Below, piece after piece: positions 6,948 to 15,337 of a stretch of 35,460 nucleotides of DNA. The position numbers and the translations under genes were made by a program. A model generated the notes under the pieces. It was not told the DNA's origin, ran no database searches, and saw only the letters and a list, made by a program, of their open reading frames with translations. Source of the DNA: JAZDJP01 sp043803805 (GTDB lineage: Bacteria; Planctomycetota; JAZDJP01); NCBI GenBank assembly GCA_043803805.1, contig JAZDJP010000136.1:1-35460 (forward strand), given 5' to 3'. Position 1 is the stretch's first letter, and every line of letters starts with the position of its first letter.

Positions 6948-7921
6948 GAGGGACCTCCGAGGGCCGTTATAACACGTCGGACGGTGTTTGGCAAGGCGCC
7001 GCGAATCTGGCATCCCGCGGCGAGGCGATGGCCCCCGCCTCCGAATCGGCGCGCGGACACGCTCACATCCCGGCCGGAAAGGCTTCGGAACGAAACCTTG
7101 AAGAGTCCCGAGGCGATTTCGCAGAAGAACACGGCGGCGTCGATCCCGGCGAGCATGCGCGGGATGTCCACGAGGTCCATGAGGTCGCGGGGGTCGGCCT
7201 TCTCCCGGCGGAAGTCCGCCAGGCGCAGAAAACTCCAGGCCACGCGGTTCTTCACCCGGGTGTTGAGAGCGACCCGGGCGGTGAGGCGCAGGTGGCCGAG
7301 GGGGATGTTCCGGTAGATCCTGCAGGCGATGACGTGGGGATCGGCCCCGGCGGCCACGAGCCGCGCGGCGGCATCGAGTGATTCCGGGGAGGTGTTGGCA
7401 TTCGTGAACCGGCCGGTGTCCGTGAGGACGGCGGCGAAGAGGCACGTGGCGATCTCCGGCGTGAGGCGCGCTCCGAGCGGTGTCATCAGGCGGAGAACCA
7501 TTTCCCCGACGGACGAGGCGGACGGGTCCACCCATCGGTGGCGGCCGAAACCGGAATTCGTGTGATGGTGATCCAGGTTCAGGACGGATCGGGCCCGGCG
7601 GAGGATGGCGGCGGCCGTCCCGAGGCGGTGTGCGTCCGGGGCGTCCACCGCCAGGAACGTGTCGAAGGGGCCCGGGGGGGGCGGGGTGGCGGCGAGGATG
7701 CGGGAGATTCCCGGTAAAAAGGAAAGATAGCGGGGCGGCGGGTCTTCGTTGATCACGACCACCTCGCACTCCGGGGATTCAAGGATGTGCAGGAGCGCCA
7801 GTTCCGAGCCGATGGCATCCGGGTCCGGATGGACGTGGGTGGATATGGCGATGCGCCGGGCGCGACGGAGGGCGCGGGCAAAGACGGCCGGAGGGGCGCC
7901 GGGGCGCGCCGGAGGGGGCAT
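6944..7921 (-). CDS. DHH-family phosphoesterase, NrnA-like
   Basis: A 325-residue protein of normal length for NrnA. DHH motifs are seen in order: HVHPDPDAIGSE near residue 30, VDAPDAHRLG near 92, the signature DHHHTNSGF near 118, TDTGRFTN near 168, and the DHHA1 glycine motif GGGGHRLAAGC near 297. These bind two metal ions, normally manganese. NrnA-type enzymes degrade very short RNAs and pAp (or cyclic dinucleotide products) in the cytoplasm. The substrate cannot be told from sequence. The gene begins 5 bases after the beta-helix gene stops and overlaps the next gene by ATGA, so it sits in the middle of the operon. Confidence 0.9.
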   Translation of the reverse strand: MPPPARPGAPPAVFARALRRARRIAISTHVHPDPDAIGSELALLHILESPECEVVVINEDPPPRYLSFLPGISRILAATPPPPGPFDTFLAVDAPDAHRLGTAAAILRRARSVLNLDHHHTNSGFGRHRWVDPSASSVGEMVLRLMTPLGARLTPEIATCLFAAVLTDTGRFTNANTSPESLDAAARLVAAGADPHVIACRIYRNIPLGHLRLTARVALNTRVKNRVAWSFLRLADFRREKADPRDLMDLVDIPRMLAGIDAAVFFCEIASGLFKVSFRSLSGRDVSVSARRFGGGGHRLAAGCQIRGALPNTVRRVITALGGPS

Positions 7922-7926
7922 CGCGG

Positions 7927-8637
7927 TCAGGCCCCCGCGGCCGGCCGGGCGGCGTCGCGCCGGCGGGTGATTTCCTGCTCCTGCCGCAGCTTGATATACG
8001 ATTCGGGGGGGATGTATCCGCTGATTGAAAGGCTGGACACGCCCAGAACGCGTTTCCCGATGAGGGTGCCCGGGTTGATGACGCAGTTACAGCCGATCTC
8101 GGACTCGTCCCCCATGATGCAGCCGAATTTTCGCAGGCCCGTCTCGTACGTCTTGTCGCCGATTTTCACGGAGACCATGGTCCGGTTGATTTTGAAATTC
8201 GATATTTTTACGCCCGCGCCGAGGTGGGCCTTCCACCCGAGGACGCTGTCCCCGACGTAGGCGAAGTGGGGAACGTTCGCCTCGTCGTGGAACAGGGCGT
8301 TCTTGACCTCGCAGGAATTTCCGACGACAACCTTGTCGCCGAGAATGACGTTGCCCCGGATGTAGGCGCCCTTCCGGATCTCGCAGTTCCTGCCGATGAT
8401 GGTCGGCCCCATGATCATGGCCCCGTGTTCGACCACGGTCCCCTCGCCGATGAAGACGTCGAGGTCCACGAACGGAGCTCCGATGGTCCGGCCGTTCATC
8501 CCGGGGCCGATCTCCCGGAGTTTCTTCTTGGCGTAGTCGGGAATTTTCTTCAGGACTTCCCAGACGTGGTTCACGCCGTCGTAGAGCCCGGCGTGGGAGG
8601 TTTTCGAGAGATCGAAGAAATCGGCGGGGGACAGCAT
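7927..8637 (-). CDS. Left-handed beta-helix (hexapeptide) transferase, GlmU C-terminal-like
   Basis: A 236-residue protein. The ATG at 8637 is preferred because AAAGGA precedes it; a TTG at 8661 is the alternative. A helical N-terminus (about 1-45) is followed by hexapeptide-repeat coils with the I-G/L-G periodicity, for example DLDVFIGEGTVVEHG, IMGPTIIGRNCEIRKG, YIRGNVILGDKVVVG and VINPGTLIGKRV. The sequence KNALFHDEANVPHFAYVGDS strongly resembles the acetyltransferase active-site region of GlmU-type proteins. It is probably an acyltransferase or orphan beta-helix domain acting on a sugar nucleotide. No nucleotidyltransferase domain is attached. It is the first gene of the minus-strand operon. 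Confidence 0.85.
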   Translation of the reverse strand: MLSPADFFDLSKTSHAGLYDGVNHVWEVLKKIPDYAKKKLREIGPGMNGRTIGAPFVDLDVFIGEGTVVEHGAMIMGPTIIGRNCEIRKGAYIRGNVILGDKVVVGNSCEVKNALFHDEANVPHFAYVGDSVLGWKAHLGAGVKISNFKINRTMVSVKIGDKTYETGLRKFGCIMGDESEIGCNCVINPGTLIGKRVLGVSSLSISGYIPPESYIKLRQEQEITRRRDAARPAAGA

Positions 8638-8688
8638 CCCGATCCTTTCGCGGCCGATCAACCCATCGTTTCGGCCCGGCTGATTGGC

Positions 8689-8716
8689 AATATGACAGAA
8701 ACAACGTCATTGTCAA
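8689..8716 (-). promoter_or_regulatory. Promoter of the seven-gene minus-strand operon
   Basis: Reading the minus strand, TTGACA (8716-8711) is followed after 16 bases by CATATT (8694-8689). The start would fall near 8682, leaving a leader of about 45 nt before the ATG at 8637 with its AAAGGA site. The -35 hexamer overlaps the -35 of the divergent thiI promoter. Confidence 0.55.
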
Positions 8717-8737
8717 CAGGCGCGGTCCGCATACAAT
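8710..8737 (+). promoter_or_regulatory. thiI promoter, predicted leaderless
   Basis: TTGTCA (8710-8715, 5 of 6 matches) is spaced 16 bases from TACAAT (8732-8737, 5 of 6). Transcription should start about 7 bases later, at or next to the ATG at 8745. No ribosome-binding site precedes that ATG, which agrees with leaderless translation. Confidence 0.7.
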
Positions 8738-8744
8738 GGGGATC

Positions 8745-9944
8745 ATGTTCCCGGCGGCCCCGACACATGTTTTAATTCATTACGGCGAGATCGCCCTCAA
8801 AGGGGGGAACCGGTCCTTCTTCGAGGCGAAGCTCGCGCGAAACATCGAAAAGAATCTCGCGGGGCTTCTCATGGGACCCGTGGACCGCCAGTACGGGCGT
8901 TTTGTGGCGCCGATCGCCCCGGGCGGATGGGCGAAGGCCCGGGAGGGCCTTTCCCGTACGTTCGGAATTTCGTATTTCGCCCCGGTATACCGGGTGGAGC
9001 GCGATTTTGAGGCGCTCAAGCGCGCGGTGGCCGATCGGGTGGCGGGGATGACGTTCCCCTCGTTCGCGGTTCGGGCGCGCCGGCCCGACAAGAAATTCCC
9101 GGTGCCCTCTCCGGTCATGGAGCGTGAACTGGGGGCCGTGGTCTGGGAACAAACGAAGGCGAAGGTGGATCTGGAGAATCCGGCGTGCACGGTTGGGGTG
9201 GAGGCGCTCTGGGACGAGATCCTGTTTTACGTGGAGCGGGTGGAGGGCCCCGGCGGGCTTCCTGTTGGCGCGAGCGGCCGTGTCGCGGCGCTCCTCTCGG
9301 GGGGGATTGACTCGCCCGTGGCCGTTCATCTCATGCAAAAACGGGGATGCCGGGTGGTCTTCGTTCATTTCCACAGCGCCCCGTTCACCACGGCGGCGTC
9401 GCGGGAGAAGGTGAGGGATCTGGTCAAAATCCTCGCCGGCTGGCAGCAGCGGGGGCGGGTGTATCATGTCCCGTTCATTGACGTTCAGCAGTCAATCGTG
9501 GAGAAAACCCCGCCTCCCCTGCGCGTCATTCTCTACCGGCGGTTCATGGCGCGGATTGCCGAAAAAATCGCCTTGGGCGAGCACGCGGAGGCGCTCGTGA
9601 CGGGGGAAAATCTCGGGCAGGTGGCTTCCCAGACGCTCCAAAACCTGGGCGCCATCGAGGCGGCGGTGACGATGCCGGTCCTGCGGCCCCTCCTGGGATT
9701 TGACAAGCAGGAAATCATCGTGATGGCGAGGACAATCGGGACCTATGAAACCTCGATCGAGCCACACCAGGACTGTTGCAGTTACCTCATGCCGCGGAAT
9801 CCCGCGACGCGGAGCCGTCCGGAGGAATTGTCCGGGGCGGAGGAGGCGCTGGACACGGCCGGGCTTGTCGCTGGCGCCGTCGCGAAGGCGGAACTCGAGG
9901 TCATCACCGCGCCGGGCGCCGTCGGAGAGAGGGAGGACGCGTGA
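8745..9944 (+). CDS. thiI: tRNA 4-thiouridine synthase ThiI (without rhodanese domain)
   Basis: A 399-residue protein from the ATG at 8745; an ATG at 8736 lies within the promoter -10 box and is unlikely. The N-terminal ferredoxin-like/THUMP region (about 1-160) begins with HVLIHYGEIALKGGNRSFFE, a ThiI hallmark. The PP-loop ATP pyrophosphatase motif SGGIDSP is at residues 185-191, followed by VTGENLGQVASQTLQNL and HQDCCSYLMPRNPATRS. ThiI adenylates U8 of tRNA and inserts sulfur. The C-terminal rhodanese domain of the enterobacterial form is absent, as in Bacillus-type ThiI, so sulfur must come from a separate cysteine desulfurase. The stop codon overlaps the thyA start as GTGA. Confidence 0.95.
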   Translation: MFPAAPTHVLIHYGEIALKGGNRSFFEAKLARNIEKNLAGLLMGPVDRQYGRFVAPIAPGGWAKAREGLSRTFGISYFAPVYRVERDFEALKRAVADRVAGMTFPSFAVRARRPDKKFPVPSPVMERELGAVVWEQTKAKVDLENPACTVGVEALWDEILFYVERVEGPGGLPVGASGRVAALLSGGIDSPVAVHLMQKRGCRVVFVHFHSAPFTTAASREKVRDLVKILAGWQQRGRVYHVPFIDVQQSIVEKTPPPLRVILYRRFMARIAEKIALGEHAEALVTGENLGQVASQTLQNLGAIEAAVTMPVLRPLLGFDKQEIIVMARTIGTYETSIEPHQDCCSYLMPRNPATRSRPEELSGAEEALDTAGLVAGAVAKAELEVITAPGAVGEREDA

Positions 9945-10780
9945 AGGAATATCTGGATCTGGTCCGTCTGGTGCTGGATCGGGGCGAACGGAAGCCCAGC
10001 CGCACCGGCGTGGACACGATTTCGTATTTCGGAGTCCACTACCGGGTGGACCTCGCGAAGGGATTTCCGTTACTCACGACGAAGGAGGTCAACTGGAAAT
10101 CCATGCTCCGGGAACTCCTGTGGTTTCTCTCCGGGGAAAATCACATCCGGAATTTGAAGAAGCACACGAAGATCTGGGACGCCTGGGCGGATGAGCACGG
10201 CGACCTGGACACCGCCTATGGTTATTATTGGCGGCGGTTCCCGAGTGCCCGGCGCGACGAAGCCGGGAACTGGGTGGTGAAGGAGGTGGACCAGATTGAT
10301 TACATCGTGGAAACATTAAAGATCCATCCCGAGAGCCGGCGCCTGGTGGTGGTGGCGTGGGAGCCCGGGAACGCCCAGACGAGCAAACTGCCCCCCTGTC
10401 ATTTCACCTTCGTGTTCAGCGTCCACGGCGGAAAATTGAATTGTCACCTCACCCAGCGATCGGGGGACATCGCGCTCGGCATTCCGTTCAATTTGGCTTG
10501 TTACGCCGCCCTGACGCAGATCATCGCCCGGGAGACGAACCTGGGGCTGGGCTGGTTCAGCCACACCATCGTGGACGCCCATGTTTACACGTCGAAAGCC
10601 GATGGCACGATGGCCGAATATGATCATATCCCGGGGCTTCGGGAGCAGCTGGCGCGATCCCCGAAACCCCTGCCGCGTCTTGAGATCGCCGCCAGGCCGT
10701 GGCGTGAACTCGCCTTCGAGGATTTCGCGGTGAACGACTACCATCCGCATCCCAAAATCGAATTCAAGGTGGCGGTGTGA
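9941..10780 (+). CDS. thyA: Thymidylate synthase ThyA
   Basis: A 279-residue protein starting at GTG 9941, with GGGAGGA 3 bases upstream; the GTGA overlap with thiI implies coupling. Motifs are SRTGVDTISYFG, FPLLTTKEVNWKSMLRELLW, the active-site LPPCHF with catalytic Cys153, and QRSGDIALGIPFNLA for substrate and phosphate binding. The family normally has QRSAD here. It ends with NDYHPHPKIEFKVAV. The enzyme makes dTMP from dUMP using methylene-tetrahydrofolate and releases dihydrofolate, which the folA product encoded 0.6 kb downstream reduces. Confidence 0.97.
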   Translation: MKEYLDLVRLVLDRGERKPSRTGVDTISYFGVHYRVDLAKGFPLLTTKEVNWKSMLRELLWFLSGENHIRNLKKHTKIWDAWADEHGDLDTAYGYYWRRFPSARRDEAGNWVVKEVDQIDYIVETLKIHPESRRLVVVAWEPGNAQTSKLPPCHFTFVFSVHGGKLNCHLTQRSGDIALGIPFNLACYAALTQIIARETNLGLGWFSHTIVDAHVYTSKADGTMAEYDHIPGLREQLARSPKPLPRLEIAARPWRELAFEDFAVNDYHPHPKIEFKVAV

Positions 10781-10795
10781 AGCGTGAGGCGTGTG

Positions 10796-10816
10796 TCGTG
10801 GATCGTGTTTCGTGGA
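10796..10816. repeat. Inverted repeat, left arm, beside the low-GC membrane gene
   Basis: A 21-bp arm built from the unit TCGTGGATCGTG followed by TTTCGTGGA. It matches the reverse complement of 11334-11354 at 19 of 21 positions. The arms enclose a 0.5-kb segment carrying one low-GC gene between thyA and folA. Each arm also contains the heptamer TCGTGGA twice. Confidence 0.75.
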
Positions 10817-10859
10817 ACACCGGAGATTTGCGCGGTTGCTTTTCTGGGATGAGGTTGTC

Positions 10860-11315
10860 ATGAATCGTGTCATGTTGGGGTTGTTGGCAATAGTGGTTTC
10901 ATCCCTCATGTTTTACGGGTTTTTTCTGGTTGTTGGGGTGGTTGCTGACGCATTGTCGAAACAAGGAATTTTGGAAAGAGAAGTTGGGTTTGAATGGGTC
11001 GTTTTCTTTCCTGTGACGTTGAGTTTTGTTGCCGGTGGCCAATGGGCGGTTAGAGTGATTCAGAGGGGTGGGATATTATCAAATTCTAGAATCGTTCTGA
11101 TGCTCATGCTCGGATCTTGTTTGCCTATGACCGTCGTGGCATTGATACCGCTTATGTTTTATGTGTTTTGGGGAATGTTTTGGATGGTGTCTGGGGAAGT
11201 TGAAATTCCTGTATTTTGGTATTTCCTTAATATGCTAACGTGCATCGGGTGTTGGTGGATTATCTGGGCGGCGAATCGATACTTGATGGGGAGTAAAATG
11301 AGGATTTGGCGGTAA
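10860..11315 (+). CDS. Four-span membrane protein of unknown function, low GC
   Basis: A 151-residue protein from the ATG at 10860, chosen over a GTG at 10791 that lies in the inverted-repeat arm; GATGAGG precedes the ATG. Four hydrophobic segments are visible: about 6-29 (LLAIVVSSLMFYGFFLVVGV), 45-60 (WVVFFPVTLSFVAGG), 78-104 and 120-140 (VFWYFLNMLTCIGCWWIIWA). No catalytic or binding motif is recognisable. Its base composition is clearly more AT-rich than thyA and folA on either side, and it sits between inverted repeats. It is therefore probably a recent insertion splitting a former thyA-folA pair. Confidence 0.75.
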   Translation: MNRVMLGLLAIVVSSLMFYGFFLVVGVVADALSKQGILEREVGFEWVVFFPVTLSFVAGGQWAVRVIQRGGILSNSRIVLMLMLGSCLPMTVVALIPLMFYVFWGMFWMVSGEVEIPVFWYFLNMLTCIGCWWIIWAANRYLMGSKMRIWR

Positions 11316-11333
11316 TCTGATGGTTTTCTGCGA

Positions 11334-11354
11334 TCCACGACCCACGATCCACGA
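11334..11354. repeat. Inverted repeat, right arm
   Basis: The reverse complement of this 21-bp segment equals the arm at 10796-10816 except for two central bases (GG instead of TT). It ends 9 bases before the folA start codon. Confidence 0.75.
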
Positions 11355-11363
11355 ACCCCTGGC

Positions 11364-11837
11364 ATGAATATCATCATTATCGCCGCCCTCGCGTCCAACC
11401 GGGTCATCGGCCGGGACGGGAAAATCCCCTGGCGCCTGCCGGAGGATCTCCGGCGGTTCAAGCGTCTCACGACCGGACACGCCGTCGTCATGGGCCGGAA
11501 GACCTGGGAATCCATTGGAAAGCCGCTCCCGGACCGGCGGAACATCGTGATTTCACGCCGGGCCGATTTTCCCCTTCCGCAAGGTGTGCATCGGGCGGAA
11601 AATTTCGAGGCGGCGCTTAATCTCTGCCGGGCGGCGGCGGAGACGAATGTGTTTGTCATCGGTGGGGCGGAGGTGTACCGGGCGGCCCTGCCGCTCGCCG
11701 ACGAGATGCACCTCACCTGCCTTGACCGGGCGGTGGAGGGGGATGTTGTCTTCCCGGAATGGAACCCGGCGGAATGGCGGGAGACGGGACGGGAGGCATT
11801 CGAGGGCGGGAGTTACCGGGTGTATATGAAAGCGTAA
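11364..11837 (+). CDS. folA: Dihydrofolate reductase FolA
   Basis: A 157-residue protein of typical length. Family motifs are IIAALASNRVIGRDGKIPW, LPEDLRRFKRLTTGHAVVMG, RKTWESIGKPLPDRRNIV and the NADPH-site VIGGAEVYRAALP. The active-site acidic residue is Glu in LPEDL. It reduces dihydrofolate to tetrahydrofolate with NADPH, closing the cycle opened by ThyA. No clear ribosome-binding site precedes the ATG, and the right inverted-repeat arm lies immediately upstream, so expression may depend on upstream transcription. Confidence 0.97.
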   Translation: MNIIIIAALASNRVIGRDGKIPWRLPEDLRRFKRLTTGHAVVMGRKTWESIGKPLPDRRNIVISRRADFPLPQGVHRAENFEAALNLCRAAAETNVFVIGGAEVYRAALPLADEMHLTCLDRAVEGDVVFPEWNPAEWRETGREAFEGGSYRVYMKA

Positions 11838-12088
11838 GCCGTTGTGGGCCGTGGGGTGTAGGCTCTGGGTTGTGAATCGTTATTCGGTGCTCGTATCGGG
11901 TATCAGCAAGAGTTCTGAGTTGAGAGTTCTGAGTGCTGAGTTGAAGGAAATTTATTCAGAATGATTTTACCCGTATGAAATGCCGAACGTCGAATTCCGA
12001 ATTAGAGCAATTCACGATTAGCTGAATCCTCAGTACCACTCCACTTCCGAACTCTTGAACTCTCGAACTTTTTACGAGCGACGGGTGT
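11838..12088. repeat. Intergenic patchwork of short direct and inverted repeats
   Basis: No gene is visible. GAGTTCTGAGT occurs at 11910-11920 and 11924-11934 (14-bp period), followed by a variant, GCTGAGTTGA. At 12047-12066 GAACTCT is repeated in tandem and runs into GAACTTTTT. The two blocks are partly complementary (AGAGTTC against GAACTCT). The stretch is AT-richer than its flanks and lies between converging genes. No convincing intrinsic terminator was found. Confidence 0.65.
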
Positions 12089-15000
12089 TTACACCTTCGC
12101 CCTTCCGATGAAGTCTTTCATCCGCTCCGAAATCGGGTCGAGAATCGAATAAATCGCCGGCACCACAAGCAATGTCAGGAGGGTGGAACTCACGAGCCCC
12201 CCGATGATGGAAACGGCCATCGGCCGGTTGCTCTCGGCGCCCTCTCCGGTCCCCAGGGCCGAGGGGAGCATCCCGAAGATCATGGCCATGGAGGTCATCA
12301 AAATCGGTCGGAGCCGCACCGGTCCGGCCTTCAGCAGGGCGTCCTTCATGGAAAGTCCGTCCCGTTCCCGCAGGGTGTTCGTGTAGTCAATCAGCAGGAT
12401 GGCGTTTTTCGTCACAAGCCCCAGCAGGAAGATGAACGAGATCATGACGAATATGCTCACCGGGGAACCAAACGCGATCAGAGCGCCGAGCGCCCCGACG
12501 AACGCCAGCGGCAGGGAGAGCATGATGGTGAAGGGGTGCACCAGCGAATCGAACTGGGCCGCCAGCACCATGAAGACCACGACGACGGAAAGGATCATCG
12601 TTTCGAACAAATAACCGAACGATTCCCCCATGAATTCGGCCTGCCCCGCCCACCCGATGGTGTACCCCGGCGGGAGGGGGACCTCGGCCGGCCGGCCGTC
12701 CTTCGAGGGGTGGGTGAGCGCCTCGACCTCGGCGATGGCGGTTCCGAGGGCCGTTCCCTCCTGGAGGTTCGCCAGCGTGGTGACGTTCCTCTGGCGGTTG
12801 AACCGGGTGATTTCGACGGGGATGTCGGTGCGGGCGACCTCGGCGACGTTCCGGAGTTCGACGAGATTCCCGTTCCGGGAGGGCACGGCGAGTTCCAGTA
12901 TCTTCTCCGGGGTGTTGCGGGCGCTTTCAAACAGCCGCACGGCGATGTCGTAGCGGTCCCCGCCGGACTTGAATTTCCCGATGTCGGCGCCGCCCACCGC
13001 GGCGCGGACGGTGTCCGCCACGTCCAGGGGCGACACCCCGAGCGCCGCCGCCCGGTCACGCAGGATCAAGATGTCGGCCTCCGGCTTTCCCGTTTCGTAG
13101 GAGGAATGGAGGTCCACGAATGTCGGGCGGACGTCCGCGGCCGGAACGCGCCGCTCGGCTCCGTCCAGGCGCACGACCGCCTCCGCGCCTTCCCGGCGGA
13201 GGAGTTCCGCCGGGCGGCGCTTTCCCCCATCGGGAACCGTGATTTTGCGGTCAAGGGCCGCGATCATGCGGTTGGACAAGTCCACGAGGACCGCCTGGTC
13301 GCGGCCGCGGATTTCGCACTGGACCTCGGCCCACTTGAACCCGCCTCCGGAGACGTCCCCGACCTGCTGGACGGAGGTCTTGACGTCCGCGACGTCGGCG
13401 ATCGCTAGGCGCGCCTCGCGCATGAGTTCCTGCTGGGAGCGTTTCCGCGTGTTTTTCGGGATGAGGCGGACGTACAGTGAGCCCTCGTTGACTTTTTTCA
13501 TCTCGTCGGCCCCAATGATGCCCAGGGTGTATTTCACCTCGGGAAACACGGCTAGGCGCCCGCGGATTTCGCCCATGACGGCGCGGGTGCGTGAAAGGGG
13601 GGAACCTTGCGGGGCGCTCACGACGATATTGAATTCGCTGCGGTCCTCGATGGGGGTGAATTCCTGGCGGAGGAACGGGGTGAGGGCGATCACGCCGATG
13701 AGGGCCGCGCCGCCGATGCCCACCACGAGCCACCGCCGGCGGAGAGCCCAGCCGAGGGCGGATTCGTACCGCCGCTCGATCGCGCCGAAGGCGTTCTCGA
13801 GCATACGGAAGAAGGGGTTCATACGGTCGTGTTTCTTGAGGAGCCGGGAACTCATCATCGGGTCCAGCGTGAATGACACGAACATCGAAATCAGAACGGC
13901 GAAGGCGATGGTGAGCCCGAACGGCCAGAAGAACCGGCCCACGATGCCCCGGGTGAAGGCGACGGGGAGGAAGACGGCCACCACCGAAAGCGTCGTGGCG
14001 AGCACCGCGAGGCCGATCTCGTTCGTCGCGAACGCGGCCGCCTGGGGGGCGCTTTTTCCCTCCTGGACGTGGCGCATGATGTTCTCCTGCACCACGATGG
14101 CGTCGTCAATGAGGAGCCCGATGGCCAGCGTCAACGCCATGAGCGTCATCATGTTGAGTGTGAATCCCATCACCAGGAGCATCATGAACGTCGCGAGGAT
14201 GGAGGTGGGAAGCACCATCGCGCTGATGAGGGTGCTTCGAAAGTTGAGCAGGAAGACCAGTACCGTGAGGACCGCCATGAGCCCGCCGAGGACGAGGTGG
14301 TGTTCGACGTTGCTGACGGCGAGCTGAATGAAGGCGCTCATGTCCGTCGCGATCTCGAGGCGGATCCCGCGGGGGGCCAGTTCCGCGCGGAGTTTCTCCA
14401 CTTCCGCCTTCACGTCGCGGGCCACCTGGACGGTGTTCGTGCCCGACTGGCGGCGGATCTGCAGGGCGATGCAGGGTTTCCCGTCGAGTTCCGCGGCCGA
14501 GCGGTCCTCCTCGAGTCCGTCCTCGGCGGCGCCCACGTCGCGCAGGCGCACGTCGGGAGTCAGCAATAAATCATTGAGTTCGGTCGCGCTGGAGAACTCG
14601 GCCCGGGTGCGTGTCACGAGCTCGAGCGCGCCGGTCTCCACCCGGCCGCCGGGCATTTCCACGTGCTGGGTCTGCAGAGCGGTCCGGACGTGCTGGACGG
14701 TGAGGTGGTGCTGGCGGAGACGTTCGGGGTCGAGCCACAGCCAGATCTTGCGATCCCGCCCGCCCACCAGGCGCGCCGATCCGACGTTTCGGATGCGCTG
14801 AAGGCGTTCCTTCACCGTTTTGTCGGCGAGGATCGTCAGCTCCCGCGGGCCCATGTCCGCCGAGACGACAACGGTCAGGATGGGGGCCGAGTCCATGTCG
14901 AATTTCTCGATCACCGGCTCCTCGATGTCCAGGGGGAGTTGGGGCCGGATGGCGTTGAGGCGTGCCTGGATTTCCTGGAAGGCCACGTCCACGTTCTTTT

Positions 15001-15292
15001 CGAGCTGGAATTCCACGATGAGAAGAGAGTATCCTTCCGCGCTCGTCGAGCGGAGGGTCTTGATGCTGGAGAGGGTGTTCACCGCCTCCTCGATGGGGTC
15101 GGTGACCCGCATCTCCATCGTTTCCGGGTCGGCGCCCGGGAGCGCCGTGACGATGGTGATGACCGGGAAGTCCACCTTGGGGAAGAGATCCACCCCGAGT
15201 CGGAACAGCGACACGGCGCCGAAGACCATCAGCGCGGAAATGACCATGGCCGTGAAGATCGGCCGGCGGATGGCGATATTGGAAATCAGCAT
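12089..15292 (-). CDS. RND efflux transporter, inner-membrane pump (AcrB/HAE1-like)
   Basis: A 1067-residue protein, the normal RND length. The N-terminus ISNIAIRRPIFTAMVISALM and the duplicated layout of one helix, large periplasmic loop and a block of five to six helices are typical. The proton-relay aspartates are Asp396 and Asp397 in GLLIDDAIVVQENIM. The second half has FGYLFETMILSVVVVFMVLA and ILLIDYTNTLRERDG. Residues about 225-270 and 690-720 contain insertions with LRREGAEAVVRLDGAERR. It pumps hydrophobic or amphiphilic compounds through the periplasmic adaptor and TolC-like duct encoded just upstream. It lacks a good ribosome-binding site and is the last gene of the operon. Confidence 0.95.
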   Translation of the reverse strand: MLISNIAIRRPIFTAMVISALMVFGAVSLFRLGVDLFPKVDFPVITIVTALPGADPETMEMRVTDPIEEAVNTLSSIKTLRSTSAEGYSLLIVEFQLEKNVDVAFQEIQARLNAIRPQLPLDIEEPVIEKFDMDSAPILTVVVSADMGPRELTILADKTVKERLQRIRNVGSARLVGGRDRKIWLWLDPERLRQHHLTVQHVRTALQTQHVEMPGGRVETGALELVTRTRAEFSSATELNDLLLTPDVRLRDVGAAEDGLEEDRSAAELDGKPCIALQIRRQSGTNTVQVARDVKAEVEKLRAELAPRGIRLEIATDMSAFIQLAVSNVEHHLVLGGLMAVLTVLVFLLNFRSTLISAMVLPTSILATFMMLLVMGFTLNMMTLMALTLAIGLLIDDAIVVQENIMRHVQEGKSAPQAAAFATNEIGLAVLATTLSVVAVFLPVAFTRGIVGRFFWPFGLTIAFAVLISMFVSFTLDPMMSSRLLKKHDRMNPFFRMLENAFGAIERRYESALGWALRRRWLVVGIGGAALIGVIALTPFLRQEFTPIEDRSEFNIVVSAPQGSPLSRTRAVMGEIRGRLAVFPEVKYTLGIIGADEMKKVNEGSLYVRLIPKNTRKRSQQELMREARLAIADVADVKTSVQQVGDVSGGGFKWAEVQCEIRGRDQAVLVDLSNRMIAALDRKITVPDGGKRRPAELLRREGAEAVVRLDGAERRVPAADVRPTFVDLHSSYETGKPEADILILRDRAAALGVSPLDVADTVRAAVGGADIGKFKSGGDRYDIAVRLFESARNTPEKILELAVPSRNGNLVELRNVAEVARTDIPVEITRFNRQRNVTTLANLQEGTALGTAIAEVEALTHPSKDGRPAEVPLPPGYTIGWAGQAEFMGESFGYLFETMILSVVVVFMVLAAQFDSLVHPFTIMLSLPLAFVGALGALIAFGSPVSIFVMISFIFLLGLVTKNAILLIDYTNTLRERDGLSMKDALLKAGPVRLRPILMTSMAMIFGMLPSALGTGEGAESNRPMAVSIIGGLVSSTLLTLLVVPAIYSILDPISERMKDFIGRAKV

Positions 15293-15337
15293 GTGAAAAA
15301 ATCAGCAAAATTGGTTATCGATTTTTTCATGGGAGGA

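Noticed and set aside
6948..7769. N-terminal extension of the PilP-like frame through the DHH phosphoesterase gene
   Set aside because: The extension is Pro/Arg/His-rich shadow of the DHH gene in another frame. A good ribosome-binding site and a signal anchor mark the true start at 6947.
8638..8744. Thiamine-pyrophosphate riboswitch before thiI or before the operon with thiL
   Set aside because: The conserved CTGAGA and ACCTGA-type blocks are not present, and the promoter geometry leaves no leader on the thiI side.
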